A stretch of DNA of 9,951 bases from Gammaproteobacteria bacterium (GTDB lineage: Bacteria; Pseudomonadota; Gammaproteobacteria; GRL18), in the NCBI GenBank assembly GCA_024511395.1, contig JANELJ010000047.1:1-9951 (forward strand). Direction: 5' to 3'. Position 1 is the first letter of the stretch. Each line of letters begins with the position of its first letter. The notes under the pieces were generated by a model. The model was not told the origin of the DNA. It saw nothing but the letters and a program-made list of their open reading frames with translations, and made no database searches. A program made the position numbers and the translations under genes. Of the stretch, positions 1 to 6,349 are shown in pieces.

Positions 1-1542
1 ACCAGACCTATGATTAAGCAGAATGGTCAATGGCAGGAAGCCAGCTGGGATGATGCCCTGCAGTTTGCCGTTAACGGCCTGAAAGCCATATCCGATGCCA
101 GTGAACTGGGCGCCGTCTGTTCACCTTCTGCCACTACTGAAGAAATGTTTTTATTACAGAAACTGATGCGGGGTATCGGCAGTAATAATATTGATCACCG
201 TCTGCGCCAGACGGACTTTTCCGCTCAGGATGCTGATCCTCGTTTCCCGGGACTGGGTATGAAACTGGCCGAAGTTAAAAACATTAATGCCGCACTGCTG
301 ATTGGCTCAAATGTCCGTAAAGAACAGCCGATTATGGGCCATCATTTAAGACAGGCCAGTTTAAAGGGGGCACAGATTGCTGTGCTTAATCCTGTTAAAT
401 ATGAGCAGATTTTCAAACTTGCCCAGGAATTTATTGCCGCCCCTTCCCAGATGATTAATGAATTAAAATCTCTGGCTAAAGCAGCTCTGGAAATCACGGG
501 TAAAAAAGCCCCTAAAGGACTGACTGCTCTGGTTTCAGATCAAACGGTCAGCGATGCACATAAGGCCTGTATTGAAAACTTAAATCAGGCTGACAATGCA
601 ACGGTTATTATAGGAACCATGCTGCAGGCTATGCCGGATTATGCCGCCATGCGTATGCTGGCAGGCTTTATTGCCGATGCCACTGATTCAGTTTTAAGCT
701 ATTTAACCCCGGGGGCTAATACCAGCGGTGCTTATCTTTCCGGAATGCTGCCTAACCGCAATGCGGCCGGTGAGTCAAGTGATGGTCTGGATACTCAGGC
801 TATGTTTGCACAGCCTAGAAAGGGCTATATTTTATTCGGTATTGAACCGGATCGGGATATAGAAAATCCTGTTCAGGTACAAAATGCCTTAGATAATGCT
901 GATTTTGTTGTGGCTGTAAGTATGTACCAGTCAGACACCCTGCAGAACAGTGCGGATGTTTTATTACCGCTATCAGCTATTACCGAATCATCCGGTACCC
1001 TGATCAATGTGGAGGGTACCTGGCAGAGCTTCCAGGCAGCCAGTAAGGCCATTGGCCAGTCCAAGCCGGGCTGGAAGATTTTACGGGTCATGGGTAATCT
1101 GTTTGATGTCAGCGGTTTTGATTACCAGAGTTCAGATGAGGTGCTGGCTGATGTTAAGACTTCAGACGGTGATGCAGTAACAGATAAAGCAGGCAATAAA
1201 CTATCCTGGCAATGTCCGGATAACAGTACTGCAGAAACCGCTCTGCAACGCATTGCTGAACTGCCGATATATGCGGTAGATGCGGTAGTCAGACGGGCCA
1301 AAGCTCTGCAGAAAACCGATGATGCTCAGGTTAACTGTGCCCGAATAAACTCAGCGACCGCAGAGAAACTGAAAATAGAGGACGGCCAGACAGTTTCAGC
1401 AATACAGGATGGTAATGCAGTGGATATTGCTGCCAGTATTGATGATCGAATTGCCGATAATTGCGTCTATATTCCGGCGGGTATTGAGTCTGCAGCGGCT
1501 TTAGGCGGCGGTTATAATGCCATTGAACTTAAGGCAAAATAG
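1..1542 (+). CDS. nuoG: NADH-quinone oxidoreductase subunit G, C-terminal part (5' end outside window)
   Basis: This is the large iron-sulfur subunit of the complex I peripheral arm, which takes electrons from the NuoEF module and passes them toward NuoI. The frame is open from base 1 (it reads TRPMIKQNG), so the ATG at 10 is an internal methionine and not the start. 513 residues are visible. They correspond to the molybdopterin-oxidoreductase-like domain, with typical stretches such as GSNVRKEQPIMGHHLRQA, INVEGTWQSF and a tail with the small C-terminal domain. The N-terminal part that carries the 2Fe-2S and 4Fe-4S cysteines lies upstream; by comparison with the family I infer about 250 missing residues. 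In complex I this oxidoreductase-like domain is a structural relic without a molybdenum cofactor. The gene stops with TAG at 1540-1542, 84 bp before nuoH. The identity is firm from the sequence and from its position before nuoH. Confidence 0.95.
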   Translation, partial: TRPMIKQNGQWQEASWDDALQFAVNGLKAISDASELGAVCSPSATTEEMFLLQKLMRGIGSNNIDHRLRQTDFSAQDADPRFPGLGMKLAEVKNINAALLIGSNVRKEQPIMGHHLRQASLKGAQIAVLNPVKYEQIFKLAQEFIAAPSQMINELKSLAKAALEITGKKAPKGLTALVSDQTVSDAHKACIENLNQADNATVIIGTMLQAMPDYAAMRMLAGFIADATDSVLSYLTPGANTSGAYLSGMLPNRNAAGESSDGLDTQAMFAQPRKGYILFGIEPDRDIENPVQVQNALDNADFVVAVSMYQSDTLQNSADVLLPLSAITESSGTLINVEGTWQSFQAASKAIGQSKPGWKILRVMGNLFDVSGFDYQSSDEVLADVKTSDGDAVTDKAGNKLSWQCPDNSTAETALQRIAELPIYAVDAVVRRAKALQKTDDAQVNCARINSATAEKLKIEDGQTVSAIQDGNAVDIAASIDDRIADNCVYIPAGIESAAALGGGYNAIELKAK

Positions 1543-1626
1543 CAAACAGCTTTATAAAGATTTACATTTATTTATAAAAAGTTTTAAAAATTGCAAAATA
1601 AACAGCTTAGATAAACGGAGCCGATT
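1543..1626 (+). other. AT-rich nuoG-nuoH spacer with short repeats
   Basis: This 84-bp spacer is strongly AT-rich compared with the flanking genes. It contains the 9-bp direct repeat AAACAGCTT at 1544-1552 and 1600-1608. It also has a palindrome CTTTATAAAG at 1550-1559, with the core TTTATAAA repeated at 1571-1578. No strong stem-loop with a T-run is seen, so the operon probably reads through. A weak promoter-like pair is TTTACA (1561-1566) and TTAAAA (1584-1589) with a 17-bp gap, but the -10 match is poor. The function is unknown. Confidence 0.5.
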
Positions 1627-1629
1627 TTG
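1617..1629 (+). promoter_or_regulatory. Ribosome binding site that fixes the TTG start of nuoH
   Basis: GGAG at 1617-1620 lies six bases before TTG at 1627. No in-frame ATG or GTG lies nearby that would give a typical NuoH N-terminus. The protein from this TTG starts just ahead of the first membrane helix, as expected. Confidence 0.75.
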
Positions 1630-2679
1630 TTAGACCTGATTTTATCCATTTATAAAATACCGGTAATCAATATACTGGTCAAGATCATTGTGATCATGGT
1701 GCCGTTATTATTGACTGTCGCATATTTTACCTATGCAGAACGAAAAGTCATCGGCTATATGCAGGTGCGTATCGGGCCTAACCGTGTCGGACCACGCGGC
1801 TGGCTGCAGCCCATTGCCGATGCCATGAAGCTGATGTTCAAGGAAATTATTTTTCCTTCTGATGCGAATAAGGTACTGTTTACCATCGCGCCGACCCTGG
1901 CCATTGCAACGGCACTGGCGGCCTGGGCCGTAGTACCCTTTGGTTCAGAATTGGTACTGGCGGATATTAATGTAGCCCTGCTCTATATCCTAGCCATGAC
2001 CTCCATCGGAGTGTATGGTATTATTCTGGCGGGCTGGTCTTCAAACTCCAAGTACGCCATTATGAGTACCTTAAGAACAGCGGCGCAGGTGGTGTCCTAT
2101 GAAATTGCCATGGGTTTTGCTCTGGTGGGAGTCGTAATGGCGGCCCGCAGCCTCAATATCGGTGATATTGTAGAAGGGCAGAGCAGCAGCATCTGGGGCT
2201 GGTATATGTGGCCCTTACTGCCTCTGTTTGTAATTTATTTTATTTCCGGTGTGGCAGAAACCAACCGGGCACCCTTTGATGTGGCCGAAGGTGAATCTGA
2301 AATTGTGGCCGGTTTCCATGTGGAATATTCCGGTATCCTGTTTGCCATTTTCTTCCTGGCGGAATACGCCAATATGATCCTGATTTCCATTATGGCAGCC
2401 CTGATGTTTATGGGCGGCTGGTTATCACCTTTTGAAGGTGTCAGTGCCCTAGGCCTGGGAGACAGTTTCCTGGCCGGTTCCAGTATTATCTGGTTATTAG
2501 CCAAAACCGCAATATTTATGTTCCTGTTCCTGTGGTTCAGGGCCACCTTTCCACGCTATCGTTATGATCAGATCATGCGCCTGGGTTGGAAAGTATTTAT
2601 ACCTATCACCATTGTCTGGATTTATGTGGTAGGTTTAATGTATTACCTGGAATTAGCCCCTTGGTTTATTAAGGGCTAA
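1627..2679 (+). CDS. nuoH: NADH-quinone oxidoreductase subunit H (ND1 homologue)
   Basis: This membrane subunit links the peripheral and membrane arms of complex I and forms much of the quinone-binding channel. The 350-residue product has the family's usual length and about eight to nine hydrophobic helices. Visible signatures include [20 protein letters not shown] (residues 37-56), the cytoplasmic-loop motif [15 protein letters not shown] (211-225), rich in acidic residues that line the quinone cavity and proton path, and the C-terminal [18 protein letters not shown]. Glu38, Glu159 and the acidic cluster at 221-225 are present. The start is TTG at 1627, supported by GGAG six bases upstream. 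The gene follows nuoG and precedes nuoI in the normal order. The sequence is of the betaproteobacterial type, and nothing looks truncated or shifted. Confidence 0.97.
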   Translation: MLDLILSIYKIPVINILVKIIVIMVPLLLTVAYFTYAERKVIGYMQVRIGPNRVGPRGWLQPIADAMKLMFKEIIFPSDANKVLFTIAPTLAIATALAAWAVVPFGSELVLADINVALLYILAMTSIGVYGIILAGWSSNSKYAIMSTLRTAAQVVSYEIAMGFALVGVVMAARSLNIGDIVEGQSSSIWGWYMWPLLPLFVIYFISGVAETNRAPFDVAEGESEIVAGFHVEYSGILFAIFFLAEYANMILISIMAALMFMGGWLSPFEGVSALGLGDSFLAGSSIIWLLAKTAIFMFLFLWFRATFPRYRYDQIMRLGWKVFIPITIVWIYVVGLMYYLELAPWFIKG

Positions 2680-2778
2680 GAGCGGATTGATAAAAGTAAG
2701 TATTCATATATAAAGAGCAAAATGATAAATAGTAACGTCGTTACCAAAGTAGTTAGTAAAGGTTTCTGGAGATAATTT
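2680..2778 (+). other. nuoH-nuoI spacer with palindrome and possible 17-codon leader
   Basis: This 99-bp spacer contains the perfect 13-bp inverted repeat GTAACG-T-CGTTAC at 2732-2744. It also contains a short open frame from ATG 2722 to TAA 2773-2775 (MINSNVVTKVVSKGFWR), preceded by AAAGAG at 2712-2717. This frame is the same as that of nuoI and ends one codon before its GTG start, so its stop overlaps the end of the nuoI ribosome-site region. It could be a translated leader that couples to nuoI or simply chance. No terminator is seen. Confidence 0.4.
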
Positions 2779-2781
2779 GTG
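2768..2781 (+). promoter_or_regulatory. Ribosome binding site that fixes the GTG start of nuoI
   Basis: GGAGA at 2768-2772 lies six bases before GTG at 2779. An in-frame TAA at 2773 rules out any start further upstream in this frame, and the resulting N-terminus fits other betaproteobacterial NuoI proteins. Confidence 0.8.
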
Positions 2782-3267
2782 CATCAATTGACCCAATTTT
2801 TTGACAGCCTGTTTTTAGCAGAACTCTTTAAGGGGCTGAGTGTGACGGGCAAATATCTTTTTAAGAAAAAGATCACGGTACAGTACCCGGAAGAAAAAAC
2901 GCCTCAGTCTTTTCGCTTTCGGGGTCTGCATGCACAGCGCCGTTATGCTAATGGTGAAGAACGTTGTATTGCCTGTAAACTATGCGAGGCCATCTGTCCG
3001 GCACTGGCTATTTCCATTGAATCAGAACAGCGGGAAGACGGTACACGTAGAACTAAAAGCTATGATATTGATTTAACCAAGTGTATTTTCTGTGGTTTTT
3101 GTGAAGAATCCTGTCCGGTAGATTCCATTGTGGAAACACGGATTTTTGAATACTACGGAGAAGAACGCGGTGATTTATTAATGACCAAGGAAAAACTGCT
3201 GGCAGTGGGCGATAAATACGAAGCCCAAATTGCCGCTGACCGCGCTCAAGATGCGCCTTATCGTTAA
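2779..3267 (+). CDS. nuoI: NADH-quinone oxidoreductase subunit I, 2x[4Fe-4S] ferredoxin-like
   Basis: NuoI carries the two tetranuclear clusters (N6a and N6b) that hand electrons from NuoG toward the terminal cluster N2 and quinone. It sits on the cytoplasmic face at the base of the peripheral arm. Both CxxCxxCxxxCP motifs are intact: [13 protein letters not shown] with Cys63, 66, 69 and 73, and [13 protein letters not shown] with Cys102, 105, 108 and 112. The length of 162 residues and the ending DAPYR are typical of betaproteobacteria. The N-terminal 30 residues form the amphipathic anchor helix ([14 protein letters not shown]). The start is GTG, backed by GGAGA. Translation ends in three consecutive in-frame stops, TAA TAA TGA (3265-3273), which is unusually tight. 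The gene is followed 74 bp later by nuoJ. Confidence 0.98.
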   Translation: MHQLTQFFDSLFLAELFKGLSVTGKYLFKKKITVQYPEEKTPQSFRFRGLHAQRRYANGEERCIACKLCEAICPALAISIESEQREDGTRRTKSYDIDLTKCIFCGFCEESCPVDSIVETRIFEYYGEERGDLLMTKEKLLAVGDKYEAQIAADRAQDAPYR

Positions 3268-3305
3268 TAATGAGTAGTTAACACAAGAGTCAAAATTAAC
3301 AAAAC

Positions 3306-3326
3306 TGGCAGACCCAATGTCTGCCA
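3306..3326 (+). repeat. Perfect 8-bp hairpin in the nuoI-nuoJ spacer
   Basis: TGGCAGAC (3306-3313) and GTCTGCCA (3319-3326) form a perfect stem around the five-base loop CCAAT. The hairpin ends 15 bases before the nuoJ ATG and only a few bases before its weak ribosome site (GTGGAA, 3330-3335). No T-run follows on the + strand, so it is not a standard terminator in the operon direction. Read on the - strand it would be followed by a T-rich stretch, but no - strand gene is supported here. It may act as an mRNA stability or processing element or influence nuoJ translation; that is inference. Confidence 0.7.
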
Positions 3327-3341
3327 AATGTGGAATAATTT

Positions 3342-3968
3342 ATGGAAACCTTTGTTTTTTACATTTTTTCGGCCTTTATGGTGCTTTCAGCATTAATGGT
3401 GATCAGCGTTAATAACCCGGTTAAAGCAGCCTTTTTTCTGGTACTGAGTTTCTTTGCCTCAGCCGCCATCTGGTTATTACTGGAAGCCGAATTCCTGGCC
3501 ATTATTCTGGTTATTGTCTATGTCGGCGCAGTTATGGTGCTGTTCCTGTTTGTGGTGATGATGCTGGACATCAATATGGTCCAGATTAAAAAAGGTTTTG
3601 TGAATAATCTACCACTGGCAGTGGCGGTAGCCATTGCCATGTTTGCGACCATTTTCTTTGTAGTAGGCGGCGAATCTTTTAGTCAATCAGTCTTTACCAT
3701 TCCTGATCGTCACGGTGCTGATTACAGCAATGTCGCTGAACTGGGTAAGGTGTTATATAGCGATTATGTGTATTCCTTTGAAATTGCTGCCGTGATCCTG
3801 CTGGTGGGTATTATTGCCGCTATCAGTCTGACATTGAGAAGACGGCCTAATACCCGTCATCAGAAAATTGAAGATCAGATTGCCGTTAAGAGTAAGGATC
3901 GTCTGCAGGTCGTTAAAGTGGATGCTCAGCCCAGAAAATATGAGCCTGCAAAAGAGGAGCAAAAATAA
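3342..3968 (+). CDS. nuoJ: NADH-quinone oxidoreductase subunit J (ND6 homologue)
   Basis: NuoJ is a membrane subunit of complex I located between NuoH, NuoA and NuoK. It takes part in the conformational change that couples quinone reduction to proton pumping. The 208-residue protein has five hydrophobic segments, at about residues 4-22, 28-48, 53-75, 90-108 and 143-165. The key helix-3 motif [18 protein letters not shown] (59-76), with Tyr60 and the glycine that allows the pi-bulge, is intact. Glu48, Glu50 and Glu147 are in membrane or membrane-edge positions. The last ~42 residues (from [10 protein letters not shown]) form a charged cytoplasmic tail, longer than in enterobacteria but common in betaproteobacterial NuoJ. 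The ATG start has a weak ribosome site. The TAA overlaps the nuoK ATG by one base (TAATG), which suggests translational coupling. Confidence 0.96.
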   Translation: METFVFYIFSAFMVLSALMVISVNNPVKAAFFLVLSFFASAAIWLLLEAEFLAIILVIVYVGAVMVLFLFVVMMLDINMVQIKKGFVNNLPLAVAVAIAMFATIFFVVGGESFSQSVFTIPDRHGADYSNVAELGKVLYSDYVYSFEIAAVILLVGIIAAISLTLRRRPNTRHQKIEDQIAVKSKDRLQVVKVDAQPRKYEPAKEEQK

Positions 3969-3970
3969 TG
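3954..3970 (+). promoter_or_regulatory. Strong nuoK ribosome site inside the end of nuoJ
   Basis: GAGGAG at 3954-3959 lies eight bases before the nuoK ATG at 3968, inside the last codons of nuoJ. Together with the one-base stop/start overlap, this is the arrangement expected for coupled translation. It is the best Shine-Dalgarno match in the window. Confidence 0.8.
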
Positions 3971-4273
3971 TTGTCACTGACGCACTTTCTGGTTCTTGGT
4001 GCCATTATGTTTTCCATTGCCATGGCCGGGATCTTTATCAACCGTAAAAATGTCCTGATCCTGCTGATGTGTGTTGAACTGATGCTGCTGGCGGTTAATA
4101 TCAATTTTATAGCTTTCTCTCATTATCTGGGCGATAGTGCCGGGCAGGTTTTTGTGTTCTTTATTCTTACCGTTGCGGCAGCGGAAGCGGCCATTGGTCT
4201 GGCAATATTAGTGGTTCTGTTTAGGAATAAACGCACCATTAATGTTGAAGAACTTGATTCATTGAAGGGTTAA
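3968..4273 (+). CDS. nuoK: NADH-quinone oxidoreductase subunit K (ND4L homologue)
   Basis: NuoK is a small three-helix membrane subunit that forms part of a proton path between NuoJ and NuoN. At 101 residues it has exactly the family length. Helices are visible at about residues 4-23, 28-50 and 60-84. The two conserved membrane glutamates required for coupling are present: Glu37 in [15 protein letters not shown] and Glu73 in [12 protein letters not shown]. These correspond to E. coli Glu36 and Glu72. It overlaps nuoJ by one base and ends four bases before nuoL, so nuoJ, nuoK and nuoL form the most compact part of the operon. Confidence 0.98.
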   Translation: MLSLTHFLVLGAIMFSIAMAGIFINRKNVLILLMCVELMLLAVNINFIAFSHYLGDSAGQVFVFFILTVAAAEAAIGLAILVVLFRNKRTINVEELDSLKG

Positions 4274-4280
4274 TCTAGTG
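4265..4280 (+). promoter_or_regulatory. Ribosome binding site that fixes the GTG start of nuoL
   Basis: AAGGG at 4265-4269, inside the last codons of nuoK, lies eight bases before the GTG at 4278. The protein from this GTG begins about nine residues before the first hydrophobic helix, which fits the family. Confidence 0.7.
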
Positions 4281-6245
4281 TTTGAAAATTATAGCGACTC
4301 ACAAGTTTATCTGGCCATTGTACTGGCTCCGCTGATCGGTTCAATACTCGCCGGGGTCTTCAATGCTTATATCAGCCGTGCGGTTGCCCATACCGTGACT
4401 ATTGCCGGCGTGGCCATATCTTTTGTTCTGGCTTTGTTTGTATTTAAGTATTTTGCCTTTGACGGCGCACCCACCTATAACGAAACCGTTTATACCTGGC
4501 TGGTCAGTGACGGTATACATTTTGAAATCGGCTTTATGGTAGATAACCTGACGTCCATGATGCTGGTTGTGGTCAGTTTTGTATCCCTGATGGTGCATTT
4601 ATATACCATCGGTTATATGCATGATGATCCGGGTTATAAACGTTTCTTCAGCTATATCTCCCTGTTTACCTTCTCTATGTATATGCTGGTGATGTCCAAT
4701 AACTTCTTGCAACTGTTCTTCGGCTGGGAAGCGGTGGGTCTGGTGTCTTATCTGCTGATTGGTTTTTACTACAAGAAAGAAAGTGCCATTTTCGCTAACC
4801 TGAAAGCCTTCCTGGTTAATCGGGTCGGTGATTTTGGTTTTATTCTGGGTATTGCCGGTATCCTGATGCTGTTTAACACTCTGGATTATGCGGAAGTCTT
4901 TGCCGCAGCTAACAGCAAGGCGGGAGCGACCATTGAGCTTATTCCAGGTACTCAGTGGTCAATGATCACGGTGATCTGTTTATTATTATTTGTCGGTGCC
5001 ATGGGTAAATCAGCCCAGGTACCCTTACATGTCTGGCTGCCCGATTCCATGGAAGGCCCAACGCCTATTTCAGCCCTGATCCACGCCGCAACTATGGTTA
5101 CTGCCGGTATCTTTATGGTAACCAGAATGACACCCCTGTTTGAACTGTCTGAAACGGCTTTGTCCTTTATTCTGGTTATTGGTGCCATTACCGCTTTGTT
5201 TATGGGTTTTCTGGGTATTATTCAAAACGATATCAAGCGGGTGGTGGCCTATTCAACCCTGTCCCAGTTAGGCTATATGACAGTGGCTCTGGGCGCTTCA
5301 GCTTATTCCGCAGCTGTATTCCACCTGATGACTCATGCTTTCTTTAAGGCCTTATTATTCCTGGCTGCAGGCTCGGTAATTATCGGTATGCATCATATAC
5401 AGGATATCCGTAAAATGGGCGGTCTGAAAAAATACATGCCTATTACTTACTGGACATCGCTGATTGGTACTCTGGCCTTAATCGGCTTCCCCGGACTGTC
5501 CGGTTTCTTCTCTAAAGACAGTATTATTGAAGCGGTTCGCCTGTCTCACCTGCCCGGTGCAACCTTTGCCTATTATGCGGTTCTGGCCGGAGTGTTTGTT
5601 ACCGCTCTGTATAGTTTAAGACTGTTCTTTATTGTCTTCCATGGTGAAGAACGTATGGATCATCATACTAAAGAACATTTAAAAGAATCCCCCTGGGTGG
5701 TTACTGTACCGCTGGTACTGCTGGCTATACCTTCGGTAATTATTGGTGGCCTGACGATCAGTAGTGTCCTGTATGGTGATTATTTTAACGGTGTAGTCTT
5801 TGTTGAAGAAGCGCATAATGTACTGGGTCACCTGAAAAAAGAATTTCACGGACCTATGGGCATGGTACTGCATGGCATTACCGCCACGCCCTTTATTTTA
5901 ATGCTGGCAGGTATTGCTGTGGCCTGGCTGCTGTATATGAAAAATCCATCGGTACCGGGCAAGATCAAACAATCTTTCTCACTGATTTACAATATTATGG
6001 ATAACAAGTATGGCTTTGATGCATTTAATGAAAAAGTCATAGCAGGCGGTACGCGGGGTATCGGTCATTTATTATCCAAAGTGGGTGATCTGCTGATTAT
6101 TGACGGAATTATCGTCAACGGCTCAGCAAAAACCGTCGCTTGGGTATCCGGTATTATCAGACATATGCAGACCGGTTATTTATATCATTATGCATTTGCC
6201 ATGATTCTGGGGATGATCGCCTTGCTGGTGATTGTGGTCTATTAA
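4278..6245 (+). CDS. nuoL: NADH-quinone oxidoreductase subunit L (ND5 homologue, antiporter-like)
   Basis: NuoL is the distal proton-pumping subunit of the complex I membrane arm, related to Mrp-type antiporters. The 655-residue protein has the N-terminal ND5 domain and the proton-translocating core domain. It ends with the long C-terminal extension containing the lateral amphipathic helix that runs along NuoM and NuoN, plus a final hydrophobic anchor (HYAFAMILGMIALLVIVVY). Key charged residues are visible: Glu151 in FFGWEAVGLVSYLLIGFYY, Lys244 in GAMGKSAQVPLHVWLPDSME, His269 in ALIHAATMVTAGI, Lys356 in HAFFKALLF and Lys412 in GFFSKDSIIE. The length is somewhat above E. coli NuoL (613) but normal for betaproteobacteria. 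The start is GTG four bases after nuoK. A 104-bp spacer separates it from nuoM. Confidence 0.98.
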   Translation: MFENYSDSQVYLAIVLAPLIGSILAGVFNAYISRAVAHTVTIAGVAISFVLALFVFKYFAFDGAPTYNETVYTWLVSDGIHFEIGFMVDNLTSMMLVVVSFVSLMVHLYTIGYMHDDPGYKRFFSYISLFTFSMYMLVMSNNFLQLFFGWEAVGLVSYLLIGFYYKKESAIFANLKAFLVNRVGDFGFILGIAGILMLFNTLDYAEVFAAANSKAGATIELIPGTQWSMITVICLLLFVGAMGKSAQVPLHVWLPDSMEGPTPISALIHAATMVTAGIFMVTRMTPLFELSETALSFILVIGAITALFMGFLGIIQNDIKRVVAYSTLSQLGYMTVALGASAYSAAVFHLMTHAFFKALLFLAAGSVIIGMHHIQDIRKMGGLKKYMPITYWTSLIGTLALIGFPGLSGFFSKDSIIEAVRLSHLPGATFAYYAVLAGVFVTALYSLRLFFIVFHGEERMDHHTKEHLKESPWVVTVPLVLLAIPSVIIGGLTISSVLYGDYFNGVVFVEEAHNVLGHLKKEFHGPMGMVLHGITATPFILMLAGIAVAWLLYMKNPSVPGKIKQSFSLIYNIMDNKYGFDAFNEKVIAGGTRGIGHLLSKVGDLLIIDGIIVNGSAKTVAWVSGIIRHMQTGYLYHYAFAMILGMIALLVIVVY

Positions 6246-6254
6246 GATATTTAA

Positions 6255-6314
6255 CTTTGCTCATACTGATAAGCTTATGTCTATAAAGCAGTTTTGGTTA
6301 ATATTTGAGCAAAG
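6255..6314 (+). repeat. 9-bp inverted repeat in the nuoL-nuoM spacer
   Basis: CTTTGCTCA (6255-6263) and TGAGCAAAG (6306-6314) are perfect inverted copies around 42 bases. Inside the loop lies the palindrome ATAAGCTTAT (6269-6278). The full spacer (6246-6349, 104 bp) is AT-rich and has no open frame worth calling. No T-run follows the stem, so a terminator is unlikely. The nuoM ribosome site AAAGG (6335-6339) lies outside the structure. It could be an mRNA processing or stability element; its function is not known. Confidence 0.6.
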
Positions 6315-6349
6315 CAATTAAAAGTTTAGAAATTAAAGGTAATTAATAC

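Noticed and set aside
1161..1170. TTCAGACGGT, a 9/10 match to the reverse complement of the Neisseria DNA uptake sequence, and GCCGTCTGTT at 112-121, an 8/10 match
   Set aside because: Both lie inside the nuoG coding sequence, neither is exact, and no exact copy occurs in the window. Chance is enough to explain them, and they do not place the organism in Neisseriaceae.
2235..2546. Open frame of 103 codons on the - strand within nuoH
   Set aside because: It is antisense to a strongly conserved gene and has no recognisable family or ribosome site. It is best explained as a shadow of the nuoH codon pattern, as are the other - strand frames in the window.
3306..3326. Hairpin before nuoJ as a - strand terminator
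   Set aside because: On the - strand the stem is followed by T-rich sequence, but no credible - strand gene or transcript ends here.
6269..6278. ATAAGCTTAT palindrome as a separate regulatory operator
   Set aside because: A 10-bp AT-rich palindrome is expected by chance in such spacers. It is noted only as part of the larger inverted-repeat region.
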